Shown here piece after piece: positions 1 through 7,642 of a stretch of DNA of 39,491 bases; position 1 is the first letter of the stretch; each line of letters begins with the position of its first letter. The translations under genes and the position numbers were made by a program. The DNA is from Terriglobales bacterium (GTDB taxonomy: Bacteria > Acidobacteriota > Terriglobia > Terriglobales > Acidobacteriaceae): the NCBI GenBank assembly GCA_015654835.1, contig JAATGG010000104.1, forward strand, positions 1 through 39,491, in the 5' to 3' direction. The notes under the pieces are model-generated. The model saw nothing but the letters and a program-made list of their open reading frames with translations. It searched no databases and was not told the origin of the DNA.

Positions 1-61
1 CTGGAGTTGAGAAACTGAAGGCACCGTCTCACAGCATGCTGCAAGCACCATTCCATGATCG

Positions 62-88
62 CTCCAGATAACTCCGGACTCCAGATAA
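62..88. repeat. 10-bp direct repeat next to the palindrome
   Basis: CTCCAGATAA occurs at 62-71 and again at 79-88, one copy every 17 bp. It lies immediately left of the perfect palindrome and outside the recognisable transposase homology. Its function is unknown; it may belong to the same small repeat element as the palindrome. Confidence 0.5.
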
Positions 89-91
89 TGG

Positions 92-117
92 GCCTTATCC
101 CGAGCTCGGGATAAGGC
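92..117. repeat. Perfect 26-bp palindrome
   Basis: The left arm GCCTTATCCCGAG (92-104) is followed with no spacer by its exact reverse complement (105-117). It abuts the point, near 116, where IS66 transposase homology begins, so it probably marks an insertion or deletion endpoint. With no loop and no T-run it is not a convincing terminator. It could be a repeat end or a protein-binding palindrome. Confidence 0.75.
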
Positions 118-683
118 TCACGCGAGACGTAAGTTCCACGACATCCACGTGACTCATCGATCACCGATCACCGCTGAAGCGCTCAACCGGATCGGTGCTC
201 TTTACGCAATCGAGGACCAGGTCCGAGGCAAGCCCTCCCGATCTTCGCCGCTCTGTTCGCCAGGACCAGGCCAGACCGCTCCTCGATGACTTCCGCCGAT
301 GGATGGAGAAGGTGCGGCAGTCGTTGTCGCGCAAGAGCGACACTGCCGGTGCAATCGCCTATGCTCTTTCGCACTGGCGTGCTCTCACGCGCTACGCAGA
401 TGACGGTCTGCTCGAAATCGACAATAGTGCTGCCGAGAGAGCGTTGCGGGCGGTCTCGATTGGACGAAAGAATTACCTGTTTTTTGGTGCCGATTCCGGC
501 GGCGAGCGAGCGGCTTCATTCTACACCCTCATCGGAACGGCCAAGCTCTGCGGACTCGATCCCTTATTCTACCTTCGCCCTGTCACGGCACAGATCGCTG
601 ATCATCCCATCAACCGCATCGGTGAACTCCTGCTCTGGAACATCGCTCTAACCCTCCAGTCAAAAACAGCAGAAGCCGCTTAA
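116..683 (+). pseudogene. IS66-family transposase remnant (C-terminal part, frameshifted)
   Basis: This is the C-terminal part of an IS66-type (TnpC) transposase. Translation from 116 in one frame gives AHARRKFHDIHV, the conserved block ahead of the catalytic region, and continues to about 232 (ALYAIEDQVRGK). The conserved continuation PPDLRR lies in the next frame, so there is a net +1 (or -2) frameshift within 231-240. The rest, to the stop at 681-683, carries typical late IS66 blocks: LEIDNSAAERALR, FFGADSGGERAASFYTLI and HPINRIGELL. The N-terminal two thirds and the accessory genes tnpA and tnpB are missing, so the element is dead. Upstream homology stops beside a 26-bp palindrome. Family identification is firm; the exact left boundary is not. 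Confidence 0.88.
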
Positions 684-689
684 GAACCA

Positions 690-724
690 AATAGGTGTCC
701 ACCTAAAATAAGCGGACACCTATT
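690..724. repeat. 11-bp inverted repeat just after the IS66 remnant
   Basis: AATAGGTGTCC (690-700) and its exact reverse complement GGACACCTATT (714-724) flank a 13-nt spacer. It starts 7 bp after the transposase stop codon. No T-run follows, so it is not a clear terminator. It may be a leftover insertion-sequence end of a different family, but no transposase for such an element is present. Confidence 0.55.
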
Positions 725-1066
725 AAGGATCATCGCTCTCGTCAAGAGGGGAGCTTCACACGCTTACCAACTATGCAATGCGCACAAAAGAAGAAAAGAA
801 GGCAAGAGCCGTCAGGCTTATGAGAACGAATGCAGCGCTATGTCTGGCGCGCATCGAAAGCATCGATTTCCTCCGGTTAGTTTTATTGCTCCTTATTCTG
901 CTGTAAACACAGGCATCGATGAAATGTCGTGGATTGCAGCGGGATCATAGGTAGGATGCAAAGCTGGTGAGTTGCGGCTGAGTTTGATAGCGTTATCTCT
1001 CTGGAATTTGCGGTCGCCCATTTGGCGCGAAAGCTTTTCCGGCTATGCGTCATCTATGAGGCTCTC
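725..1066. other. Intergenic stretch without recognisable gene
   Basis: About 340 bp between the IS66 remnant and the SGNH hydrolase. I see no coding pattern, RNA gene or strong sigma-70 promoter. It presumably contains the hydrolase promoter. Confidence 0.4.
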
Positions 1067-2575
1067 ATGAGTTTGCGGTTCTTAGTTCTGCTTGCTTTGC
1101 TTCCCGGTGTTGTTGCGCCTGCGGAAGTGATCCTGCCTAAAATTCTTGCCAGCCACATGGTCGTGCAGCGCGACCTGCCTGTGCATGTGTGGGGAATGGC
1201 GACTCCCGGCCAGGACGTGAGGGTAAGTTTTCGCGGAGAAACCCGCCCTGCCAAGGCAAACCGGCTGGGCCGCTGGAGTGTGTATCTCGATCCGGGGACC
1301 GCTGGGGGCCCGTTTCAGATGAAGGTGGAAGGAGTGCCTGTGGCTGCCGGTTCGACCGAGGCTGCACAGACCATCACACTTGACGACGTGCTCGTAGGGG
1401 ACGTGTGGGTCGCCTCGGGGCAATCGAATATGGAGTTCGAGATGCGCCGCGCCGCCACGGCTGCCCAGGATCTGCCACATGCGGCGAATCCGCGAATCAG
1501 GCTGCTGGTCGTGAAGAAACGCGCATCCGATTATGCGCAGGACGATGCGGACACGGACGGTTGGGCGGCCTCCTCGACTGAAACCGCCAGAAATTTTTCT
1601 GCCGTCGCGTGGTACTTTGCGCGCGATATCGAACAGCGAGAGCATGTGCCTGTTGGCGTCATCGATTCGTCTTGGGGTGGCACGATTGTGGAGTCATGGA
1701 CGCGCCTGACGGCGCTTGCCGAAGATGCTTCGCTCGCTCCTGCATTTGTCGCTCGCGGCAAGATGACCGATCACGAGTCCGACGCCCTGCTTGAAGACAA
1801 AGACGAGCAGCGCCAGCGGGAGGAAGCCAAGGCGCAGGGCAAGCCGGGGCCGCAATTTTCCTGGCATCCTCCGCTCGCCAGTTGGGGGCCGGGCCTGCTC
1901 TACAACGGCATGATTGCGCCCTTGGTGCCGTTTCCCATCCGCGGAGTGCTTTGGTATCAAGGGGAAAGCAATAGCGCATTGGCGCGGGCGCCGCTCTATG
2001 GCCGCCTGTTTCGGACCATGATCGAGGATTGGCGCCGTCAGTGGGGCATCGGCGATTTTCCATTTCTCTATGTGCAGATTTCGAACTTCAAATCGACGCC
2101 GCTTGAGGACTGGGCGACACTGCGCGAACAACAGTTGAAGGCGCTGGAACTGCGCAACACCGCCATGGCCGTCACCATCGATATCGGCAATCCGGACGAC
2201 GTTCACCCTACCGACAAAGTGGATGTGGGCTTGCGGTTGTCCCATGCCGCCCGCGCTCTTAGCTACGGTGAGCCGGTCGAATACTCCGGCCCACTGTTTC
2301 GCCAGGCCATGCCCGAGGGGACTGCGATTCGCGTCTGGTTCGATCACGGCAAGGGACTCACAGCAAAAGGCGGTACTGTGACGGGATTCGAAGTTGCCGG
2401 CGCAGATGGAAAGTTCGTCGCGGCTACGGCCAAAATCGAGGGCAACACCGTGATCGCTACAAGCGCTTCTGTGCCTGAGCCGCTCTTTGTCCGCTATGGA
2501 TGGGCCAACAGCCCGGACTGCGACTTATTCAACGGGGAGGGATTGCCTGCCTCGCCATTTACCTCGATGCAGTAG
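1067..2575 (+). CDS. Secreted sialate O-acetylesterase-like SGNH hydrolase
   Basis: A 502-residue secreted esterase of the sialate O-acetylesterase (SASA/SGNH) family, expected to remove O-acetyl groups from sialic acids or plant polysaccharides outside the cytoplasm. The ATG at 1067 is preferred over a TTG at 1022 because a GAGG motif precedes it and it opens directly on a signal peptide (MSLRFLVLLALLPGVVA). The nucleophile motif GQSNM is at about residues 118-122 (Ser120), and the Asp-x-x-His block DDVH is near 377-380. WYQGESN is the conserved middle block. N-terminal beta-sandwich sequence (residues 20-110) and the total length fit the family. The gene stands alone and is followed by a good terminator. 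True substrate unknown; a fucosidase further along (15643) suggests glycan breakdown. Confidence 0.85.
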   Translation: MSLRFLVLLALLPGVVAPAEVILPKILASHMVVQRDLPVHVWGMATPGQDVRVSFRGETRPAKANRLGRWSVYLDPGTAGGPFQMKVEGVPVAAGSTEAAQTITLDDVLVGDVWVASGQSNMEFEMRRAATAAQDLPHAANPRIRLLVVKKRASDYAQDDADTDGWAASSTETARNFSAVAWYFARDIEQREHVPVGVIDSSWGGTIVESWTRLTALAEDASLAPAFVARGKMTDHESDALLEDKDEQRQREEAKAQGKPGPQFSWHPPLASWGPGLLYNGMIAPLVPFPIRGVLWYQGESNSALARAPLYGRLFRTMIEDWRRQWGIGDFPFLYVQISNFKSTPLEDWATLREQQLKALELRNTAMAVTIDIGNPDDVHPTDKVDVGLRLSHAARALSYGEPVEYSGPLFRQAMPEGTAIRVWFDHGKGLTAKGGTVTGFEVAGADGKFVAATAKIEGNTVIATSASVPEPLFVRYGWANSPDCDLFNGEGLPASPFTSMQ

Positions 2576-2588
2576 CTCCCAATGCAAG

Positions 2589-2633
2589 GCCGGTGCCCCA
2601 GTCTCAACTTTGAGTCCCGTGGCACCGGCTTTT
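2589..2633 (+). terminator. Rho-independent terminator after the SGNH hydrolase
   Basis: The 9-bp stem GCCGGTGCC (2589-2597) / GGCACCGGC (2621-2629) is followed by TTTT (2630-2633), 13 bp after the stop codon. It lies between convergent genes and may also slow transcription from the rubrerythrin side. Confidence 0.75.
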
Positions 2634-2654
2634 ACAAAACGAAAAGTGTCAACC

Positions 2655-3236
2655 TTAACGGATGACTTCGAATTTTTCCCAGGCACAATTGCAGACCGGG
2701 CAGCGCTCGGCTTCGGGCTCTTCAGACGTGTAGCCGCAGGCTGGACACACGTAGAAATCGCGGGCTGCGGCGACCCATGAGTCGGCCTTGCCGCCTTCAA
2801 CCAGCGCAATGGCCTCGCTGTAGAGGCGCGCGTGCGTCTTCTCGGCTTCCAGAGCCCAATTGAAGGTGCGCATGGCCGCGGTGTTGTCGTGGGTCTTGGC
2901 TTCTTCAAGAAATTCTGGATACATGGAGTCGATCTCATATTGCTCGCCACCGAGGGCGGTCTTGAGATTTTCGAGTGTGCTTTTGGTTTCGACCGCGTGA
3001 ATCTCCGCGTGGGCTTCGCCGCCCAACTGCCGGATTACACGGGCATGATTGCTGGCGTGGATCTGCTCGGCGCGGGCCGCGGCACGAAACAGGCTGGCGG
3101 CTCCATGCAGTTTGTCGGCGTCCGCCTTTACCGCAAACGCAGTGTATTTGGCGTGCGCATTCGATTCGCCTTCAAAGGCCGCCAAAAGATTTTTGACGGT
3201 GAGGGCGTTTCCCTGGGCTATTTCGTGAACTGGCAT
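2655..3236 (-). CDS. Rubrerythrin
   Basis: A 193-residue cytoplasmic non-haem iron protein that reduces hydrogen peroxide in anaerobes and microaerophiles. The N-terminal ferritin-like four-helix domain (about residues 10-150) has the di-iron carboxylate/histidine motifs: E22/E24 in FEGES, AEQIH near 56-60 and AEKTH near 131-135. The C-terminal rubredoxin domain has CPAC (C164, C167) and CPVC (C179, C182) to bind one iron. The order ferritin-like then rubredoxin and the length are those of classical rubrerythrin. A strong GGAGGA Shine-Dalgarno sits 6 bp before the ATG at 3236. It appears monocistronic. Its presence matches the oxygen-sensitive ferredoxin and hydrogenase enzymes elsewhere in the window. 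Confidence 0.95.
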   Translation of the reverse strand: MPVHEIAQGNALTVKNLLAAFEGESNAHAKYTAFAVKADADKLHGAASLFRAAARAEQIHASNHARVIRQLGGEAHAEIHAVETKSTLENLKTALGGEQYEIDSMYPEFLEEAKTHDNTAAMRTFNWALEAEKTHARLYSEAIALVEGGKADSWVAAARDFYVCPACGYTSEEPEAERCPVCNCAWEKFEVIR

Positions 3237-3317
3237 CGACTTTCCTCCATAGTGCGCGTTTAGCCTACGCGCAATGCCGGAAAGGCTCAGTGATACAGGC
3301 TACAGTCTCAAGCGCGC

Positions 3318-3680
3318 CTAAGGCTTTGAAGGCGCGGTTGCCACATTCCGCGAGTAACGAATGACTTCTACGGCAGAGGTTGCCACCAGACCTTCTTCAA
3401 CCATGTTGTCGAGGAAGGGAATCAGCCTGCCGATCTGCTCCTCGGTGTCGATGATGCTTAACTGGATCGGCGCGTCTTTCGAGAAGGTCCAATGGCCGGA
3501 ACGGCGAATCCGGCTGCCCGTTCCGTAGCCCTCGATGCCGCGGAAGACAACGGCATCGGCCATGCCCAGTTCCTTGCATTTAGCTAGAATTGCCTCATGC
3601 AGGGGCTTGCCCTGCCACCGGTCGTCTTCGCCAAAGTGGACCCGCACCATGCGAGCAGAAAACTCCTGTTTCATGCTCAA
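3318..3680 (-). CDS. DUF190 PII-like protein (single domain)
   Basis: A 120-residue protein with one DUF190 domain, a PII/GlnB-like ferredoxin-fold family whose ligand and target are not established. Typical blocks are VRVHFGEDDRWQGKPLHEAI near the start, FRGIEGYG in the middle, IQLSIIDTEEQI, and the terminal MVEEGL...VIRY. A GGAGG sequence precedes the ATG. It is the third gene of the crcB operon, 8 bp after the tandem DUF190 gene. PII-like proteins normally form trimers and usually sense small molecules. From its position under the fluoride riboswitch I infer a role in fluoride stress or in modulating CrcB, but nothing in the sequence proves that. It is closest in sequence to the second half of its neighbour. 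Confidence 0.85.
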   Translation of the reverse strand: MSMKQEFSARMVRVHFGEDDRWQGKPLHEAILAKCKELGMADAVVFRGIEGYGTGSRIRRSGHWTFSKDAPIQLSIIDTEEQIGRLIPFLDNMVEEGLVATSAVEVIRYSRNVATAPSKP

Positions 3681-3688
3681 GCCTCCAC

Positions 3689-4438
3689 TTATTCCAGAGT
3701 AGCCGCGGGCGGTGACGGCAGCCCTTCCGCATCCGCTCCGTGCGCGCGATAAGCATACTTGATGATGTCCACCTCGGAGAATACCACCAAACCTTCCTCG
3801 ACCATCCGCTCGACAAGGGGCAGGAAGGTGCGCAGCTTTTCAGCCGTATCGATTGCCGAGAGCATGATCGAATCGCCATGCGGAGAAGCTACCGGCTTGT
3901 CTTTGTGAAACCGTCCGTGCGCCCCGTAGCCCAGAATGCCGCGATAGACGGTGACCCCGGCAATGTCATTGGCCCGCATCGCCTCGACCAGAGCCGTGTA
4001 GAGCGGCTTATCTTGCCAGCGGTCTTCTTCGCTCACGTAGATGCGCATCATCTGCGCTTTGCCTTCCATCTTGAAGCGCGCAGGCGCCGGGAGAGCGTCT
4101 GGCTTTGAGATCTGTGCAGGCTTGGCTACTGTCGTTTCCTGCATTTCGATCAGGCCGGTTCCACATAGTTCCTGCAACTTGCCGAGCAGCTCATCCACCT
4201 TCTCGCGTGTCTCGATGAACTCGACCTTGAGGGGAAGGTGATCCGAGATATCCACCATGCTGGCGGAGTGCATGTGGTGGTCGGCGCCGAATCCGGCGAT
4301 GCCCTTCGTGACCGTCGCACCCGAGACGCCTCGATAGAAAAGGAAGTCGAGGATGCTTGTGTAAACGGCGGCCCCGTGGTGGGTGGCTCCCTCGCTTAGA
4401 TAAATGGTGACCTTGACTGCTTTGCCCGCGTTCAACAT
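3689..4438 (-). CDS. Tandem DUF190 protein (two PII-like domains)
   Basis: A 249-residue protein made of two DUF190 domains in series. Domain 1 (about residues 3-100) starts KVTIYLSEGATHHG and has TKGIAGFG. A linker (about 100-130, Pro/Ala-rich) leads to domain 2 (about 135-240), which starts RIYVSEEDRWQDKPLY and has YRGILGYG. Start: the frame stays open to 4552, inside crcB, but the ATG at 4438 has GGAGGA just upstream and opens directly on the domain, so 4438 is used. Domain 1 is the divergent copy; domain 2 resembles the single-domain protein encoded next. It is 67 bp after crcB and shares its transcript. Function is unknown beyond membership of the PII-like family; the fluoride link rests on operon context. 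Confidence 0.83.
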   Translation of the reverse strand: MLNAGKAVKVTIYLSEGATHHGAAVYTSILDFLFYRGVSGATVTKGIAGFGADHHMHSASMVDISDHLPLKVEFIETREKVDELLGKLQELCGTGLIEMQETTVAKPAQISKPDALPAPARFKMEGKAQMMRIYVSEEDRWQDKPLYTALVEAMRANDIAGVTVYRGILGYGAHGRFHKDKPVASPHGDSIMLSAIDTAEKLRTFLPLVERMVEEGLVVFSEVDIIKYAYRAHGADAEGLPSPPAATLE

Positions 4439-4505
4439 GATTCCTCCAGAAAGGGAAGCAGGATTGTAGTTCAGCTCTTGTCCATCCGGTAGATGCTCGC
4501 GACTT

Positions 4506-4883
4506 TCAGGAGATGGCCTCGGCCAGCATCGAACCGCCCCATACGGCCGCAAGGCCCAGCACGAAGCTGGTCACGGCATAGAGTCCCGCAAGCAAAAACG
4601 CTCCTGTCCGCAAGGTCGCAAGCGTTTCCCACTCGTAAGTTGAAAATGTACTGTAGGCGCCGATAAAACCGATAGGAATCAGAAATCGCCAGGCAGGATT
4701 AAGTTCCGCTCGCCGGCTCATATAGGTAAGCGAAAAACCGATAAGCACACATGCCGTGATGTTGACCACCAGCGTGGCATAGGGAAAGCGAATTCCCATT
4801 CGCCCGGCAATCGTCGAGCCCACCCAATACCGGGCCATGGAACCCAGTGCGCCGCCCACAGCGATCAGAAGATATTTATGCAA
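4506..4883 (-). CDS. crcB: Fluoride exporter CrcB (Fluc channel)
   Basis: A 125-residue four-helix inner-membrane protein of the CrcB/Fluc family, which exports fluoride as a dual-topology dimer. Signature blocks are GALGSMARY near the N-terminus, TLVVN in helix 2, and GFIGAYSTFSTYEWE in helix 3, matching the conserved phenylalanine/threonine/serine track. Start: a TTG at 4883 preceded by GAGGGGA is preferred over an upstream TTG at 4913, because MHKYLLIAVGG is the usual beginning. A fluoride riboswitch and a good promoter lie upstream, and two DUF190 genes lie downstream. The rare TTG start may keep basal translation low. Assignment is strong: family motifs and riboswitch agree. Confidence 0.95.
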   Translation of the reverse strand: MHKYLLIAVGGALGSMARYWVGSTIAGRMGIRFPYATLVVNITACVLIGFSLTYMSRRAELNPAWRFLIPIGFIGAYSTFSTYEWETLATLRTGAFLLAGLYAVTSFVLGLAAVWGGSMLAEAIS

Positions 4884-4891
4884 CGATCTTC

Positions 4892-5042
4892 TCCCCTCGT
4901 GCAAGTTATACAACCAACAAAGGTGCAGCCTTGCGCGAAGGCAAAGCCAAGCACAAACAGCACATAAGAGTCGGCAGACTCATGCGCTCAAGTTGTATTC
5001 GAGGGGATTACGCCGGGACATAACTCCGCGACAGGATCCCCT
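4892..5042 (-). promoter_or_regulatory. Candidate expression platform of the fluoride riboswitch
   Basis: Read on the minus strand, leader element ATCCCCTCG (5008-5000) can pair over 8 bp with CGAGGGGA (4899-4892), which is the crcB Shine-Dalgarno region. The same element can instead pair over 7 bp with AGGGGAT (5042-5036), directly after the aptamer. The two pairings exclude each other, which suggests control of translation initiation. The complementarity is seen in the sequence; the switching model is inference. Confidence 0.5.
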
Positions 5043-5106
5043 GCCAGGAGTCATCATCTGTCCGGATTAGAGCGGGACAGCGGTTAACGGTGAACTCCAT
5101 CACCGC
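5043..5106 (-). promoter_or_regulatory. Fluoride riboswitch (crcB motif aptamer)
   Basis: On the minus strand the RNA starts GGTGATGGAGTTCACC (5104-5089). P1 is GGTG/CACC, followed by the conserved AACCGC. A second stem is CTGTCC (5080-5075) with GGACAG (5063-5058). Conserved GATGA follows, then ACTCC (5051-5047), which is complementary to GGAGT (5098-5094) in the first loop and forms the pseudoknot. All three helices of the known fluoride aptamer are present. It lies 160 bp upstream of crcB and about 15 bp after a sigma-70 promoter. Confidence 0.95.
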
Positions 5107-5119
5107 ACGTAACACTTTT

Positions 5120-5148
5120 ATTACACCGCTGTCTGCCGAGCCTGTCAA
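5120..5148 (-). promoter_or_regulatory. crcB: Sigma-70 promoter of the crcB operon
   Basis: On the minus strand there is a perfect -35 TTGACA (5148-5143), a 17-bp spacer and a -10 TGTAAT (5125-5120, 5 of 6). Transcription would begin near 5113, just before the riboswitch aptamer. The promoter lies only 20 bp after the stop of the upstream ABC-F gene, so read-through from it is also possible. Confidence 0.85.
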
Positions 5149-5167
5149 TAAGATGGTCGATGAAGAT

Positions 5168-6766
5168 TTAGTTGTGCTTGCCCTTCCACTCCACATAGGG
5201 GCCGTTGAAATCTTCGATCCCGTCTTCTTTAAAGTTCCAAAGCCGCGTCGCAACCTCGTCGATCAGGTCGTGATCGTGCGTAACCAGCAGCACTGTGCCT
5301 TCATAGCGCTGCAAGGCGATGTTGAGCGCATTGATCGACTCAAGATCGAGATGGTTGGTCGGCTCATCGAAGATCAGGAAGTTGGGCTTGGTGAGAATCA
5401 GCTTGCAGAACACCAGACGGGCCTGTTCGCCGCCGGAGAGCGCCTTGGTCGGCTTCTGGCCTTCCTCGCCGGAGAAAAGCATTTGCCCGAGAATGCCGCG
5501 AATCTCCTCGACCGTAGCTTTGGGGTCGAACTGGTGCAGCCACTCGGCCACTGTGAGGCCATGCTCGATGGTGGCGCCGATGTCCTGAGGAAAATACCCG
5601 ATCTGCGCTTCGTGGCCCCAGAAGACTTCGCCGGCGTCGAGCGTGAATTCCTTGTCTGCCAGCCCGGGATAGTTGGCCAACAGGCTCTTTACGACGGTAG
5701 TTTTACCGGCGCCGTTGCGGCCCATCAGACAGATCTTTTCGCCGCGCAGCACGCTGGCGGTGAAGTCGTCTACGACGTGCAGGTCGCTATAGTGCTTGGT
5801 CAGGCCCTTGAACTCCAGCACATGTTTGCCGCTGGGACGCACCTGATCGAAGCGAATGTAGGGCCGTTGAATGTTGGAACGAGCCAAGTCGTTGGTCTGC
5901 AACCGCTCTACCTCTTTGCGGCGGCTGGTTACCTGCGTCGAACGCGTACCGGCGGCAAAGCGCGCGATGAACTCGTTCAACTGCGCAATCTTTTTCTCGC
6001 GCTGGGCGTTTTGCGACTCCAGTGTGGAGCGCACCTGGGTCTTGGCCATCACCATTTCGTCGTAGCCGCCGGTGTAGATGATGATCGTCTGATAGTCGAT
6101 GTCGGCGGTGTGGGTGGTGACGCTGTTCAAGAAGTGCCGATCATGCGAAATCGCGATCAGCGTGCCATCGTAGTTGAGCAGGAAGTCCTGCAGCCAGTGA
6201 ACGGAGTCCAAATCGAGATAGTTGGTGGGCTCGTCGAGCATCAGCGCTTCGGGTTTGCCGAACAGGGCCTGCGCCAGCAGGACGCGGATCTTCTGGCCGC
6301 TCTGTAACTCGCCCATCTTGCGCTCGTGAAAATCATCGGTAATATCCAGGCCTTGCAGCAGCACGGCGGCATCGCTTTCGGCGGTATAGCCGTCCTCGTC
6401 ACCGATGATGCCTTCCAACTCGCCCAGCCTCATGCCATCTTCATTGGTCATTTCAGGCTTTTCGTAGATGCGGTCGCGTTCTTCAAGAGCCGCCCAGAGC
6501 GGGGCGTTGCCCATGATGACCGTGTCGATCACGCGATAGCTGTCGAATGCAAACTGGTCCTGGCGCAGGATGCCCAGCTTTCGCGGGCGAACGACCGTGC
6601 CTTTTTGCGGTTCCAGTTCCCCGGTCAGGATTTTCATGAACGTGGATTTGCCCGCACCATTCGGTCCGGTGAGACCGTAGCGCCGGCCCGGCGTAAACGT
6701 GGTACTTACATCCTCGAAGAGCACCTTCGAGCCATAGCGCATGGTGACATTGCTGACACTGATCAT
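5168..6766 (-). CDS. ybiT: ABC-F ATPase, YbiT/EttA type
   Basis: A 532-residue soluble protein with two ABC ATPase domains and no membrane segment. ABC-F proteins act on the ribosome as translation factors. Domain 1 has Walker A GPNGAGKST (about 35-43) and Walker B LMLDEPTNYLD. The inter-domain linker (about 240-320) carries the charged helical region of the P-site tRNA interaction motif. Domain 2 has Walker A GRNGAGKTT, signature LSGGEQAR and Walker B LIFDEPTNHLD, each followed by an H-switch (ISHDRHF, VTHDHD). Length and the N-terminal block (VTMRYGSKVLFEDVS) fit the YbiT subgroup rather than EttA or Uup. It is probably monocistronic. The antisense strand has a long open frame that is only a shadow of this gene. 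Confidence 0.92.
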   Translation of the reverse strand: MISVSNVTMRYGSKVLFEDVSTTFTPGRRYGLTGPNGAGKSTFMKILTGELEPQKGTVVRPRKLGILRQDQFAFDSYRVIDTVIMGNAPLWAALEERDRIYEKPEMTNEDGMRLGELEGIIGDEDGYTAESDAAVLLQGLDITDDFHERKMGELQSGQKIRVLLAQALFGKPEALMLDEPTNYLDLDSVHWLQDFLLNYDGTLIAISHDRHFLNSVTTHTADIDYQTIIIYTGGYDEMVMAKTQVRSTLESQNAQREKKIAQLNEFIARFAAGTRSTQVTSRRKEVERLQTNDLARSNIQRPYIRFDQVRPSGKHVLEFKGLTKHYSDLHVVDDFTASVLRGEKICLMGRNGAGKTTVVKSLLANYPGLADKEFTLDAGEVFWGHEAQIGYFPQDIGATIEHGLTVAEWLHQFDPKATVEEIRGILGQMLFSGEEGQKPTKALSGGEQARLVFCKLILTKPNFLIFDEPTNHLDLESINALNIALQRYEGTVLLVTHDHDLIDEVATRLWNFKEDGIEDFNGPYVEWKGKHN

Positions 6767-7008
6767 TCTTTTTGTGTTCCTTAACGCGGGCCGCAGCGGG
6801 GTATCGGCTCAGCCGGGCCGGGGCAAACTGAGGGTTGAGACAAGATTTTGGGGCACGCGCACGCGTGCAGCCCCTGAGAACTGCACTTCTAGTTTCTCAT
6901 AAGCCAGGGTCAGCAGCCCACTTGTCCTGTTCTGATACAGAAATGGCCACAGGAGGGCGATTTTAAGGGTTTTTGGTTACCATCGGTACTCAAAGGTACC
7001 CTCTTTTT

Positions 7009-7527
7009 ATGCGAGGGCCGAAAAAACCGCAGATATACTCGGGGCATTGGCCCTCTACTTGCAGTTTTTCATTTCCCCGCAGAGGTGTAACCATCGACCC
7101 ACAGTCTACAAAAACAAACTGGAAATCGATCGCCCCGCCACCTGATGACGTGGAACGTCGCGTACATCGCCGATTAAAATGTAACGGTACTGGAGAAATT
7201 CGTATATTTCCGGAGGGAATCAAGGTCGTCGGCGCTGTTGTCGACCTGAGTCTCAATGGATGTTGTTTGGAATTCGATAGCGCTGTCCCTGCTCATGTAA
7301 ATACACGTGTGGAGATCTATTTGAATGTGAAAGGCATCACCCTCCAATTGGCGGGTGAGATTCGCCATTTGCAAACAAGGGGTCAAGCAGGCATCGAATT
7401 CATCGACGTAAGCAGGCGCAAAGCGGAACAAATTCAAGAATTGATTCACGAACTCTACGAGCTGGAACAGAACTTCCCCAAGGAAGCCCCATCCGGTCTT
7501 TCTGCCAGCCCTGTTTATCGCAATTAA
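7009..7527 (+). CDS. PilZ-domain protein (c-di-GMP receptor candidate)
   Basis: About 172 residues; the PilZ domain spans roughly the last 120. It holds the two c-di-GMP-binding motifs: RRVHRR (RxxxR) and DLSLNG (D/NxSxxG), about 35 residues later, followed by the beta-barrel (LQLAGEIRHLQ, AGIEFID). A C-terminal helix (KAEQIQELIHELYELEQ) could mediate contacts. The N-terminal 50 residues have no recognisable domain. The start is uncertain: ATG 7009 has no clear Shine-Dalgarno, TTG 6973 is an alternative, and initiation further in, close to the domain, is possible. It is a single-domain receptor whose partner cannot be told from neighbours (a divergent ABC-F gene and convergent feoB). Confidence 0.85.
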   Translation: MRGPKKPQIYSGHWPSTCSFSFPRRGVTIDPQSTKTNWKSIAPPPDDVERRVHRRLKCNGTGEIRIFPEGIKVVGAVVDLSLNGCCLEFDSAVPAHVNTRVEIYLNVKGITLQLAGEIRHLQTRGQAGIEFIDVSRRKAEQIQELIHELYELEQNFPKEAPSGLSASPVYRN

Positions 7528-7533
7528 ACTCAC

Positions 7534-7558
7534 CCGGTGCAATGGCTAAAGGCACCGG
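7534..7558. terminator. Possible terminator hairpin after the PilZ gene
   Basis: The 7-bp stem CCGGTGC (7534-7540) / GCACCGG (7552-7558) starts 6 bp after the stop codon. The following sequence is A-rich rather than T-rich, so termination is uncertain. Confidence 0.35.
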
Positions 7559-7591
7559 AAAACCAATCATGCAATGAAGAGAGGGTCTGGG

Positions 7592-7621
7592 TGGACAGCA
7601 ATCAGTCATGGTTGCTGTCCA
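7592..7621. terminator. Hairpin between convergent PilZ and feoB genes
   Basis: The 10-bp stem TGGACAGCAA (7592-7601) / TTGCTGTCCA (7612-7621) lies 22 bp after the feoB stop on the minus strand. It has no T-run on either side, so it is a stabilising or weak terminating hairpin. Confidence 0.4.
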
Positions 7622-7642
7622 TACTCATTTCAGGAACAGTAA

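Noticed and set aside
690-724. Inverted repeat as a junction of two insertion-sequence ends
   Set aside because: The arms have the right orientation for abutting ends, but no transposase gene or longer terminal repeat was found to support it.
5090-6307. 405-residue plus-strand open frame opposite the ABC-F gene
   Set aside because: It mirrors the codon structure of the ABC-F gene and resembles no protein family; the minus-strand product has all ABC motifs. It also begins across the riboswitch.
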